Virus record (IMG/VR): IMGVR_UViG_3300031857_001449
Span: 1 to 23,199 of that record
Reading direction: 5' to 3' (one strand)
DNA length: 23,199 bases
DNA from: a virus
Made by a program: the position numbers and the translations under genes. Of the stretch, positions 1 to 6,970 are shown piece after piece. Each line of letters begins with the position of its first letter. Positions within the stretch are counted from its first letter, which is position 1. The notes under the pieces are model-generated. The model was not told the DNA's origin, searched no databases, and was given only the letters and a program-made list of their open reading frames with translations.

Positions 1-2
1 TA

Positions 3-185
3 GACTGCTATTTGGGTCTTACAAGGCTAGAGGATTTGCCTAAGTCAGAGAAGCTAGACCTTTGGAACTATGCAAAAGAAAAGTGGCCTAATGCCACTAG
101 AGAGGAACTAAAGGACAAATGCCTTTATATTTACATTCTTGGCAACCTATTTCAGCTCCACCAATCTGAACCCCATCTGCCATAA
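3..185 (+). CDS. C-terminal end of an unidentified plus-strand protein (5' truncated)
   Basis: An open frame enters from the left edge and gives about 60 residues before a TAA at 183-185. There is no start codon in the window, so the N-terminus lies outside it. The composition looks like a real globular protein: charged helical stretches such as TREELKDKCLYIYILGNL and KSEKLDLWNYAKEKW. I do not recognise the family. It is the only plausible plus-strand gene here and it converges tail to tail with the minus-strand operon, overlapping the HExxH gene by about 39 nt. That suggests the left edge is the border between the late operon and a module transcribed the other way. No clear terminator hairpin was seen between the two. 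Confidence 0.6.
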   Translation, partial: DCYLGLTRLEDLPKSEKLDLWNYAKEKWPNATREELKDKCLYIYILGNLFQLHQSEPHLP

Positions 186-407
186 GAATCGGGCAGTCTT
201 AGATGACTCCTTTCGGACTTTGGTCTCTGACCAGTCAGGGTGCTTTAAGTGAAAGTGCTCATGCAGTAAGTAAAGCAGATATCTGTACCCGGTTAGAGTC
301 GGATCAATGCTAATCTTATTATCGGCCATCCATGCAATCCCCCAGGCTTGCTCTCTGCCTAACTTACGATGCTCAACTTTATGGGGATTGGTAATCTTAG
401 GAGGCAT
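147..407 (-). CDS. Small HExxH putative zinc metallopeptidase-like phage protein
   Basis: An 86-residue protein counted from the ATG at 405-407. The frame is open further upstream to 497, but I chose 407 because a GGGAGGT Shine-Dalgarno-like run lies just before it and because it overlaps the preceding stop (397-399) by only 11 nt, the usual spacing in this operon. The centre carries LLHEHFH, a match to the zinc-binding HExxH motif. It sits between a segment resembling ISIDPTLTGYRYLLYLL and a C-terminal helix ending TARFLWQMGF. This arrangement recalls small phage proteins with a lone HExxH helix and no other known domain. Substrate and catalytic activity are unknown; a third zinc ligand is not obvious. 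It is the last gene of the minus-strand operon in the window. Confidence 0.65.
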   Translation of the reverse strand: MPPKITNPHKVEHRKLGREQAWGIAWMADNKISIDPTLTGYRYLLYLLHEHFHLKHPDWSETKVRKESSKTARFLWQMGFRLVELK

Positions 408-630
408 AGCAACCTCCCTCATATATCTCGTAAAGGGCCTGATGGGTAATGTGTAAAGCCATCTTACGGATTTGCCTAACCATAGCAGCCTCATCATCAG
501 ATAAGAGAGCTAAGTCCAAATCCTCTATGACACCCATAGCCTGAGTGCAGGCTTGTATGTCATCGTGAGGTGTAGGGTCAAAAGTTAGTAGTCCGTCTTG
601 ATCCTCGGCAATCCCTTTTTTCTGGTCCAT
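397..630 (-). CDS. Small acidic hypothetical protein
   Basis: A 77-residue ORF of unknown function. The N-terminal third is acidic and probably disordered (LLTFDPTPHDD), and the rest is predicted helical (residues about 32-70, ending ALYEIYEGG). It overlaps the gene before it by 46 nt if the first ATG is used; an internal ATG at residue 32 (position 537) would remove the overlap. The stop at 397-399 overlaps the start of the HExxH gene, so the two are probably translationally coupled. No recognised domain. The case for a real gene rests on strand, tight packing and a complementary reading frame rather than on any motif. Confidence 0.55.
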   Translation of the reverse strand: MDQKKGIAEDQDGLLTFDPTPHDDIQACTQAMGVIEDLDLALLSDDEAAMVRQIRKMALHITHQALYEIYEGGCYAS

Positions 631-779
631 TCGATTATATCCTTTTCAACATCCTTTCTAGAGTCGGCTCTATACTTTTCGCACAATGGCTCTAGTATAT
701 TTAGCCTTTCCACTGGAGGCAGTTCTTTTAGTAATTCTTGGACTTTCTTTTTAATGATAGGTGCGTTTTTGTGTGTCAT
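585..779 (-). CDS. Small basic helical hypothetical protein
   Basis: A 64-residue ORF starting at an ATGA junction with the end of the metallophosphoesterase gene (4-nt overlap), which strongly suggests coupled translation. It is rich in Lys, Glu and Leu and should be almost all helix (KKKVQELLKELPPVERLNIL). The C-terminus is basic (RKKGLPRIKTDY). I do not recognise a family. In the same operon it is followed by two more small genes, each overlapping the next, forming a short accessory cluster after the lysis genes. Confidence 0.6.
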   Translation of the reverse strand: MTHKNAPIIKKKVQELLKELPPVERLNILEPLCEKYRADSRKDVEKDIIEWTRKKGLPRIKTDY

Positions 780-1747
780 AGTACTTGTCCTTTCCAGATT
801 CTTTTGTTCCTTACTTCAAATTCTTTAGTGCCATGTAAATCTATAAGAATAAAGCCATGATTCCAACTATTTATAGGCATATATTGAGGATGCAACTCTG
901 ATAAACAACCCACCGACCAAGTAGTTACTATCTTACCCTCAATATTTTGTTCTGTGTGCTCTGATGACCTGTGATGATGCCCGCAAATAGTGTTAGCCTT
1001 TGCCCGAAGATACAACCCCCTGGCAATATTAACCGGGCTAATGATAGAGCTGGCAAACTCGTGGCCATGCACGATGTTTAAGTCATTGGCCTTTATAATC
1101 CTTTTGTCTGTGATAAACTTAACTCCGGCAACTCTTTTCTTAATAAGATTTTCTAATTCAAAATCTTCTACCCCTTGCAACTCTCCGAGCTTCTGCCAAA
1201 GGTAATGCTGATATCTTTCATCGTGGTTACCAAACTTAAAGTAAATCTGACAGTTTAAGGTCTTTTGGATGACCTCTATAACCTGACAGCCTATGGATAG
1301 CTCGGTAGCAAAGTTTTTCTTTCTGGGGTCTCTAAGGAACCTACTGAGCCCATGAAAGTCGAAAAGGTCTCCTCCTAAGATGACTGCATCTGGCTTCTCT
1401 TTCTTTGCGTAGTCTAAAGCCGCTGTTAGGGCTGGAATGGAATGATAAGGGGCATGGATGTCGAATAAACCAAGTATTCGCTTGGCCTTGACATTGTAAG
1501 GCTCGAAAGTTGACTCATCAGATTCAGGTAGCTTATAGGGATTAAGAGGTCTTGGTCCTTGTTTGTGTGTCTGCTTAGTTCTATCTCCATTGCCCTTTTG
1601 CCCTTGAATTTCTCTAATATACCCTCTGATTGTTTCTACTGTTGTAAAAAGTTCTTTGTTCTCGGCATAGATTATCCGAGCCAGTTTGAGGTTAGGGAAG
1701 TCAGGATATTTATCCCGGTACTGTCTAACCACAGAGATTTTGGTCAT
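776..1747 (-). CDS. Calcineurin-like metallophosphoesterase with N-terminal helical domain
   Basis: A 323-residue protein with all the metal-ligand motifs of the calcineurin-like phosphoesterase superfamily in order: FDIH (D96, H98), GGDLFD (D127, D130), GNHDE (N174, H175), VHGHE (H227, H229) and GHHH (256-259). It is therefore expected to be an active two-metal phosphoesterase. Residues 1-60 form a separate region (ETIRGYIREIQGQKG) that looks like the small helical, possibly DNA-binding, domain that precedes this enzyme in several phages. The substrate cannot be read from sequence; nuclease, nucleotide phosphatase or RNA processing are all possible. It lies 46 bp after the endolysin gene and is coupled to the next small ORF by ATGA. 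Confidence 0.88.
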   Translation of the reverse strand: MTKISVVRQYRDKYPDFPNLKLARIIYAENKELFTTVETIRGYIREIQGQKGNGDRTKQTHKQGPRPLNPYKLPESDESTFEPYNVKAKRILGLFDIHAPYHSIPALTAALDYAKKEKPDAVILGGDLFDFHGLSRFLRDPRKKNFATELSIGCQVIEVIQKTLNCQIYFKFGNHDERYQHYLWQKLGELQGVEDFELENLIKKRVAGVKFITDKRIIKANDLNIVHGHEFASSIISPVNIARGLYLRAKANTICGHHHRSSEHTEQNIEGKIVTTWSVGCLSELHPQYMPINSWNHGFILIDLHGTKEFEVRNKRIWKGQVL

Positions 1748-1793
1748 GCTAAAGGGTTTAACAAAATTAAAACCAAAATATCGAGACAGCCAA

Positions 1794-2213
1794 TTAAATC
1801 TTGGCTAACTGAAAATGCATCCCATCTTTCCGGGTCCAAGTACCACCCCAGTCAAATCCGTTATCGGTAAAGCATTTGACAAACTCAGGGCTGAGCTTAG
1901 GGGTCTGGTTAAGGCCATTCTCAAAGGCATTTAGATCAATGGCTATCCCCCAAGAATGGAGGCTCATAGAACTGAGGCCTCTCTTTTTACGGATGTTAAA
2001 GCAGCCATCCCATGTCTTTAGCTCGTTTACACACCCAGTGTCTATAAGTGCCATAAAAGCGGCTGATAGAGGACCGACTAAGTCCTTATTGCAATATACT
2101 CTCTTTGGGATTACCCCTATCTCTAAATGAGTAGGCACATCCCATAAAGTCAAGTGTGGATTGTTAGGAGTAGGCTCTCCGTATTTCTTTAATGCTTGGG
2201 CTGATGTTACCAT
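1794..2213 (-). CDS. Endolysin: M15-family peptidase (D-Ala-D-Ala / L-Ala-D-Glu type)
   Basis: A 139-residue protein that would cut peptide cross-bridges or stems of peptidoglycan in the periplasm. The M15 zinc site is clear: SLHSWGIAIDLN gives H86 and D93, and DGMHFQ gives the catalytic acid region and H133. The length is that of a single catalytic domain with no cell-wall-binding module, as is usual for phages of Gram-negative hosts. There is no signal peptide, so release should need a holin. It directly follows the spanin candidate (7-nt overlap) and the holin candidate, giving a holin - spanin - endolysin order. VanY-like carboxypeptidase is the closest alternative name for the same fold. 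Confidence 0.88.
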   Translation of the reverse strand: MVTSAQALKKYGEPTPNNPHLTLWDVPTHLEIGVIPKRVYCNKDLVGPLSAAFMALIDTGCVNELKTWDGCFNIRKKRGLSSMSLHSWGIAIDLNAFENGLNQTPKLSPEFVKCFTDNGFDWGGTWTRKDGMHFQLAKI

Positions 2214-2704
2214 TTTCCGATGCGATAATTTATTAAGGCCATGACTGGTTTACGAATAGCAAAGCCAAAGGCTACACACAAAGCCAAAATAAGCCAATTT
2301 AAGCGGGTTTTAGCCTTGTCCTTCCATTCTCCTACCTGAGCAGATAAAACCGCTTTTTGAGCCTCTAATTGGCTTACAAAGGCACGCAAGGCCTCTATCT
2401 TGGCTACATCTTCAACCCTTTCCACTTTGGTTATGTATTTAGTCTTATAGATGACTACGGGTTTATACTTAACTTCATATAGGGTGTCATTGATTCGGGC
2501 TGTGTCGAAGATATACTCTCCAGATAAAAAGGTATCTATTTGTAGGACTGTGTCTTTGATATAGGAAGTGTCCTTATTAGGAAACCTCTCGGCACAAATA
2601 GCTGGGAGGCGGCCAGCCTGAGCCAGCCTTGCCTCTGCCTTTGATAGTTGCTTAACCGGATTGCAACTCATGAGCAATAAACCAGCCAACACAAAAACAC
2701 GCAT
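2207..2704 (-). CDS. Putative unimolecular spanin (lipoprotein with C-terminal membrane anchor)
   Basis: A 165-residue protein with a lipoprotein signal peptide at its start (LLLMSC, lipobox Cys14) and one hydrophobic helix near its end (residues about 136-150, WLILALCVAFGFAI). Between them lie a beta-rich region (about 48-95) and a coiled-coil stretch (about 95-132). An outer-membrane lipid anchor joined to an inner-membrane helix in one chain is the defining layout of u-spanins, which fuse the two membranes in the last step of lysis of Gram-negative hosts. Its place between the holin candidate and the endolysin supports this. The start shares one base with the preceding stop. A host-interaction lipoprotein is the main alternative. 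Confidence 0.72.
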   Translation of the reverse strand: MRVFVLAGLLLMSCNPVKQLSKAEARLAQAGRLPAICAERFPNKDTSYIKDTVLQIDTFLSGEYIFDTARINDTLYEVKYKPVVIYKTKYITKVERVEDVAKIEALRAFVSQLEAQKAVLSAQVGEWKDKAKTRLNWLILALCVAFGFAIRKPVMALINYRIGKW

Positions 2705-2934
2705 CAGTCTTTCTTTAATAGTTCGCCCTGAGAGTTAGTCAGGATATTCTTTAACAAATAGGATAGACCAGCAGTAAGACCCACAATGGCAGCGGCCTTT
2801 AAATCACTGATTTGTGGCAGTTGGCTGGTCTCTAAGATAGCCACGATGCCAGTCAAAGCAGCACTAACAAAAGCCACTATAAAGCCTTTAGTTAGGTCAT
2901 TTACATTCAAATTCAGGAAGTTGCTCTGTTTCAT
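2704..2934 (-). CDS. Putative holin (two transmembrane helices)
   Basis: A 76-residue protein with two hydrophobic helices, about residues 15-34 (GFIVAFVSAALTGIVAIL) and 46-63 (AAAIVGLTAGLSYLLKNIL), and a short charged tail ending LLKKD. The size, two-helix topology and charged C-terminus fit a class II holin, which would permeabilise the inner membrane and release the endolysin. Similar small proteins ending NSxGxxLKK occur in Bacteroidota phages as far as I recall. It starts in an ATGA overlap with the upstream membrane protein, and its stop overlaps the spanin start. Confidence 0.65.
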   Translation of the reverse strand: MKQSNFLNLNVNDLTKGFIVAFVSAALTGIVAILETSQLPQISDLKAAAIVGLTAGLSYLLKNILTNSQGELLKKD

Positions 2935-3149
2935 TTGTCTTGTTTATTTGATAATTGAATAGACAACTCAGTTAGTTGGATAGATATATGATCGAGCTTC
3001 TTAAACAAGGTCTCATCCTTATCCTCGGCTACTTTAATCTTCTCCTCCATTCTTGCCATCTTAACCTCTGAATCATTCCAGATTTTGATTAAGGCCACTG
3101 CAAATCCAACAGCCTGCCCGACAATAAATATCATCCAACTCTGTGTCAT
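2931..3149 (-). CDS. Small membrane protein with coiled coil, lysis-associated
   Basis: A 72-residue protein: one N-terminal transmembrane helix (about residues 4-24, MIFIVGQAVGFAVALIKIW) followed by a charged coiled coil (about 29-68) and a Gln/Lys/Asp tail. The gene lies directly upstream of the holin candidate, with an ATGA overlap. A membrane helix plus coiled coil is seen in accessory lysis proteins (XhlA-like proteins have the reverse order), so a holin partner or antiholin is plausible but not shown. It could also be a second holin. Confidence 0.6.
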   Translation of the reverse strand: MTQSWMIFIVGQAVGFAVALIKIWNDSEVKMARMEEKIKVAEDKDETLFKKLDHISIQLTELSIQLSNKQDK

Positions 3150-3151
3150 CG

Positions 3152-3397
3152 TTATTTCTTTAATTGTGTAGAATCAATGCTGGCATTGGCTTGAATGTCC
3201 TTTTGCAGAGAATCCACAGACTGTAAGATAAAGACAGCCTGATTGTGTGGGATAGAGGATTGGCTGACTACTTGCTTAATCGTGTTAAGATTCTGCCAGT
3301 GGTAGTTTACTTGCTCCTCTTTGAATTTAATAACTACAAATTTCTCAGCTACAAAAGACATCAACAAGATTCCAATGATAACAAGTGCTTTTTTCAT
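3152..3397 (-). CDS. Small membrane-anchored or secreted protein of unknown function
   Basis: An 81-residue protein. The N-terminus MKKALVIIGILLMSFVAE is either a signal peptide without a clear cleavage site or a single membrane anchor. The remainder is helical and polar, with NLNTIKQVVSQ and VDSLQKDIQ amphipathic segments, and would lie in the periplasm. It stops two bases before the next start. No domain recognised. Its position between the secreted proteins and the lysis genes suggests a role at the envelope. Confidence 0.6.
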   Translation of the reverse strand: MKKALVIIGILLMSFVAEKFVVIKFKEEQVNYHWQNLNTIKQVVSQSSIPHNQAVFILQSVDSLQKDIQANASIDSTQLKK

Positions 3398-3416
3398 GTG
3401 ATTTGGTTTTTAGGGT

Positions 3417-3809
3417 TTATTTCTTTTTTGTGTCAGGAAAGCTCAGTCCATAGGCAGTGGCAATACAAGTGAAGGGCCATGTACTGCAAGGCTCTTGGTT
3501 GCACCATTTGGTATAGTCTGTGCCACTCATTGTGAAGTTACCTTGGGCAGTAATAGGACCAGCTCCAGTTACATTACCATTTGCATCTTTAGCCGCTGGC
3601 ATCAGACACCAATAGAAAGTGGCAGAGCTTTTGAGGTCATCATTTACCACATAGGCCCCCAAATATACTGACAAAGCAGTATCTTGGAATGAGGCTTTTA
3701 CAGGGTTGATTTTTACCGCTACTATGTTTTTAACGGTAGTGTCAATGGTCTGGCCAAAGGCGAATGATGTCGCAAGGCAGAGAATCAGAATGCAGATTGT
3801 TTTTTTCAT
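3417..3809 (-). CDS. Secreted cysteine-containing protein, tail-fibre neighbour
   Basis: A 130-residue protein. I chose the ATG at 3809, not the longer frame from 3854, because it gives a clean signal peptide (KKTICILILCLATSFAFGQ, Bacteroidota-type end) and starts one base after the fibre stop. The mature part has four cysteines, three of them in one stretch (WCNQEPCSTWPFTC), consistent with disulfides formed after export. The pattern of short hydrophobic beta-strands plus a GTDYTKW-type element recalls small accessory proteins found next to fibres in uncultured Bacteroidota phages. Function unknown; it could be a fibre partner or an envelope protein. Confidence 0.68.
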   Translation of the reverse strand: MKKTICILILCLATSFAFGQTIDTTVKNIVAVKINPVKASFQDTALSVYLGAYVVNDDLKSSATFYWCLMPAAKDANGNVTGAGPITAQGNFTMSGTDYTKWCNQEPCSTWPFTCIATAYGLSFPDTKKK

Positions 3810-3810
3810 A

Positions 3811-6800
3811 TTAATTGTTTGTTGTTTTAGCATGAAGATAATAAGTGGTTCCATTTACTTCGACTTCTATGGTACGATCAGGGCTAGTGGGAGATACAGC
3901 ATGAACTGAGCCGAGTTTCCAAGTTTGTGCTACACCACCAGCAGGACTTGATGTTTTAATTTCCCCACCCTTAAATACAGTAAACTGTGGGATGCCTCCT
4001 ACTTGTAGGTCTAATAAGTAAGAATTAGCACCAGAGGCAGTATTTGTTACATCTAATTTTATAGCAGTAGGATTGCCAGTAGTGTTCCAAGTTTGAGAGA
4101 GAGATACTAAACTTTGAGCATTTGAGCCTGTGAGGGAAGACCCGCTTATCGACATTCCCACTTGGTCATTTGTTGGTTGAATGGTAAATCTTCCCCCAGC
4201 AGTAGTAGTGCCTATCATTACATTGCCACTTGTTGTACCTAAAAGAACATCGCCTGTTACAGTTTGTATGGCTCTATGGGTTACTCCAGTCATTGAAGTT
4301 AAGGTAGGGTCATAATATATGCCTATGATATTATGTGTACCACCTGTTATATTATATCCAGCTGTTATATTAACTGCCGTATAATTTGCTGTACCTGCAT
4401 TTGAAGTTAAAGCAGCTGTCGTGGTAGAACCTACTTGTAATTGTATAAAATTCCCACTTACATTATTATTTGCTACACCCCTTAATGACAATGCTCCACT
4501 ACCTAAACTCTGGTCAAATGCAGCTAAATTTGTATTTCCAGCAGTTATATTTAATAAAGAGGATTGTATTCTCATACCGAAAATACTACCTGTTCCATTA
4601 ACAGACATATAGTTCCCAGAAGGAACACTTAAATCTCCAACAATTGTTGTATTCCCCTGCACTCTTGCTGTACCGTTCACATCTAAACGGAAGCCTGCGT
4701 CTGTGGTTTGATTTATTCCAATTGTACCAGAACTAAAAATTATAAATCTTGAACTATTATTTGTTCCAAGTTGTAATGGATATGCACCTGCCGTAGAAAG
4801 CCAACCAGATTCTCCACTTATTCCACCACCAATAACTGCACCTGAAAATGCAGAACCACTATATCCAATATCTAAGGTTCTATTAACATCATTATAATAA
4901 CGATATGAACTATACCCAGTTGAAGTAGAATTTTTTATTGCTCCAATAACTCCAGTAGCAGCAGCTAAATTAATTTGTAAAGCAAAGTTTCCTACACTTG
5001 CAGATATTAGTGATGTGCCAATTAATAAAGCACTATTTTGTATTCTTGCCCCAATATTACTTACCCCTGTAAATGCCCCGTTGGTAAAAGTAGGGTTTAT
5101 ATCAAGTCCTACTAAAAAATCGTTATTGGCTGCTGCTACTAAAGTGGTTGTTAAGTTTACTCCTCTTGCAATAGCAGAGGCAGCGGTTATACTTCCGTGA
5201 ACCCTGAACATTGTAGTTGCTTCGTTAGCACTTCCATTCATACTCAAAGAAGCATTACCTACCGCAGTATTGATAAATAAACCTTTATTCGCGCTACTAA
5301 AATCGACAAGCCTTAATAAACCCCCTTGATAATATAATATAGGGTCATCATTTGTAGCAGTATTATTAACTAATCTAATTAAAGGATTTGTTGTTTGTAT
5401 TGTAGTATTTCCAAATCTTGCTGTTCCGTTCACATCTAATCTAAAGCCTGCGTCTGTTGTGGTGCCAATAAGTAGATTTTGAGAAGTACTCAACCTCATT
5501 GCTTCAACACCATTAGAATAGAATGTTTGAAAATAACCACCACTATTTGCAAATCTTCTAAATTCTCCACTGGTAGTAATTGCGTCATAAGCCATTAAAG
5601 CACCAGAAACCTGATGCTCAATTCCTTGCCATCCTGAACTTGAATTTCGATTAAATGTCAAAACACCGTTACTTGCATTACTTAAAAAGGTGCTATTAGT
5701 AGTAAATAAATTCAAAGTACCATTTCCAGCAGCTCCCGTAAAACTCAACCTTCCGCTTAATGTTCTAATTGCCAAATTCGTTACCCCCGTGAAAGCCCCA
5801 TTGGTAAAAGTGGGATTAATGTCTAACCCAACAAGAACATCGTTATTAGCAGCGGCAATTAAGGTAGGAGTGGCATTTATTCCCCTCGCAATAGCACTTG
5901 CAGCAGTAACAGAGTTATTTACTAATAATTGTGAGGTAGGTGTAAAGGCGAATGTAGGGGAAGATGTGATAGAGTTAGTGCCATTAAAATAGGACACCTG
6001 ACCTGAGGTGCCTGATCCAGTGATACCTCCTATCGCATTTAAGGTAGTGTCCTTCCAAAGCCTCCCGACAGAGTCATAAGCCAAAATAGCATTATTTCTA
6101 ACTGGAGAGGTAATTCTAACGTTATGCAGCTCCTCTAACTCATAGCCATTTTGCACATTCACAAAAAGTAAGCCATTGCCAGCATTTGCCCTCTCTACTA
6201 CCCCCACAAAAACCATATGATAAGGAGCTTGAGGTTTTACCTTAGTTAGTTTACCCGGAATAGAGTCCAAATAAACCACATCCCCAGCAGTAAAGGCAGA
6301 CAGATTTAACTTGCCTACCACACCAAAAGTCCCAACCAATCCCACATCATTAGGCAAAATTTGCTCAGTAGCAACACCTAAAGTCTTTGAAGATGTAGAG
6401 TCAGCTCTATTGTCAGCCAGCTTTACAGAAGCACGATCTCCAGAAGCCCCAGATACATAAACAACATCTCCAGCCTCAATCGTATCTCCTTGCAAATTCC
6501 TTACCCTTGCAAACTGCTCTAAGCCTATCCTTTGTGTGATAGTAGAGCCGTTGGTCATGCCAAACTGCAAAGTGCCCTCAGCATTTGACCATTGCAACCT
6601 CCTATCTGTAACCGCTTGGCTTGAAGTATCAAATTGAACAAATTTAGTAGTAAGTCCAAATTGACCGAGGTTTACATTTTGTGTAGCCCCAGTGTAAGGC
6701 ACAAAACCAGATGCCCCAGCTACCTTTAGCCATTGCGTTCCGGTATAATAGTAAACACTGGAATCCGTAGTCCTATAAAACAAAGCTCCGGCATTTGTAG

Positions 6801-6969
6801 AACCCCCAGTCCGTAAAGATGTTGTTGTTCCTTTAGGAATGTGAAAGGTAGAATCAAACATACCAGCTATCCAACGGTATCTCCCATTGATATTGGTATA
6901 GTTTGATGGGGCCTGAGCAAATAGGCCAGTAGTGATAAATAAAAGTACTAAAAAGAATATTTGCCTCAT
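3811..6969 (-). CDS. Large tail fibre / receptor-binding protein with N-terminal signal peptide
   Basis: A 1052-residue beta-rich protein, the largest gene here, after the tail-tip genes where fibres are expected. It begins with a typical Sec signal peptide (residues 1-19, ending TTGLFAQ), unusual for a virion part. Residues about 160-290 (EAGDVVYVSGASG, TAGDVVYLDSIPGKL) resemble a shared module of Bacteroidota phage fibres. The rest is low-complexity beta repeats rich in Thr, Asn, Ser and Gly. Two long repeats sit at residues 354-397 and 594-637 (GLDINPTFTNGAFTGV in both), and DAGFRLDVNGTAR occurs near 504-518 and 755-769. A weaker third copy (DPTLTSMTGVTHRAI) lies near 890. The C-terminus (TIEVEVNGTTYYLHA) shows no S74 chaperone protease signature. 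The middle is visibly more A/T-rich than its neighbours. Confidence 0.8.
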   Translation of the reverse strand: MRQIFFLVLLFITTGLFAQAPSNYTNINGRYRWIAGMFDSTFHIPKGTTTSLRTGGSTNAGALFYRTTDSSVYYYTGTQWLKVAGASGFVPYTGATQNVNLGQFGLTTKFVQFDTSSQAVTDRRLQWSNAEGTLQFGMTNGSTITQRIGLEQFARVRNLQGDTIEAGDVVYVSGASGDRASVKLADNRADSTSSKTLGVATEQILPNDVGLVGTFGVVGKLNLSAFTAGDVVYLDSIPGKLTKVKPQAPYHMVFVGVVERANAGNGLLFVNVQNGYELEELHNVRITSPVRNNAILAYDSVGRLWKDTTLNAIGGITGSGTSGQVSYFNGTNSITSSPTFAFTPTSQLLVNNSVTAASAIARGINATPTLIAAANNDVLVGLDINPTFTNGAFTGVTNLAIRTLSGRLSFTGAAGNGTLNLFTTNSTFLSNASNGVLTFNRNSSSGWQGIEHQVSGALMAYDAITTSGEFRRFANSGGYFQTFYSNGVEAMRLSTSQNLLIGTTTDAGFRLDVNGTARFGNTTIQTTNPLIRLVNNTATNDDPILYYQGGLLRLVDFSSANKGLFINTAVGNASLSMNGSANEATTMFRVHGSITAASAIARGVNLTTTLVAAANNDFLVGLDINPTFTNGAFTGVSNIGARIQNSALLIGTSLISASVGNFALQINLAAATGVIGAIKNSTSTGYSSYRYYNDVNRTLDIGYSGSAFSGAVIGGGISGESGWLSTAGAYPLQLGTNNSSRFIIFSSGTIGINQTTDAGFRLDVNGTARVQGNTTIVGDLSVPSGNYMSVNGTGSIFGMRIQSSLLNITAGNTNLAAFDQSLGSGALSLRGVANNNVSGNFIQLQVGSTTTAALTSNAGTANYTAVNITAGYNITGGTHNIIGIYYDPTLTSMTGVTHRAIQTVTGDVLLGTTSGNVMIGTTTAGGRFTIQPTNDQVGMSISGSSLTGSNAQSLVSLSQTWNTTGNPTAIKLDVTNTASGANSYLLDLQVGGIPQFTVFKGGEIKTSSPAGGVAQTWKLGSVHAVSPTSPDRTIEVEVNGTTYYLHAKTTNN
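4664..4707 (-). repeat. DAGFRLDVNGTAR repeat, copy 2
   Basis: Partner of 5417-5460. It is followed by a different sequence (VQGNTTIVGDLSV against FGNTTIQTTNPLI), so the fibre looks assembled from interchangeable modules joined at this motif. Confidence 0.85.
5061..5190 (-). repeat. Long direct repeat in fibre gene, copy 2 (residues 594-637)
   Basis: Partner of the repeat at 5781-5910. It encodes ASAIARGVNLTTTLVAAANN followed by DFLVGLDINPTFTNGAFTGV. With the nearby DAGFRLDVNGTAR pair it defines a unit of roughly 240-250 codons duplicated in tandem. Confidence 0.85.
5417..5460 (-). repeat. DAGFRLDVNGTAR repeat, copy 1
   Basis: About 44 nt closely matching 4664-4707, 753 nt away (251 codons). 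Both encode TDAGFRLDVNGTAR, a motif common at module borders in Bacteroidota phage fibres. Confidence 0.85.
5781..5910 (-). repeat. Long direct repeat in fibre gene, copy 1 (residues 354-397)
   Basis: About 130 nt that align without gaps to 5061-5190, exactly 720 nt (240 codons) apart. The encoded segments share SAIARG, AAANND, LVGLDINPTFTNGAFTGV and similar flanks. Many differences are at third codon positions, so the duplication is old and held by protein-level selection. Confidence 0.85.
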
Positions 6970-6970
6970 G

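Noticed and set aside
408-497. Upstream extension of the HExxH gene to an ATG at 497
   Set aside because: It would run deep into the preceding gene, and a better ribosome-binding site precedes the ATG at 407.
1559-2130. Plus-strand ORFs of 84-103 aa opposite the metallophosphoesterase and endolysin genes
   Set aside because: The opposite strand encodes proteins with clear catalytic motifs, and these frames show none.
3810-3854. Longer start for the secreted Cys protein
   Set aside because: It would place a polar stretch before the signal peptide and overlap the fibre gene; the ATG at 3809 fits both signal peptide and spacing.
5015-5992. Plus-strand ORFs opposite the fibre repeats, both containing a similar APLVKVG stretch
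   Set aside because: They are antisense readings of the duplicated fibre segment; their similarity to each other comes from the repeat itself.
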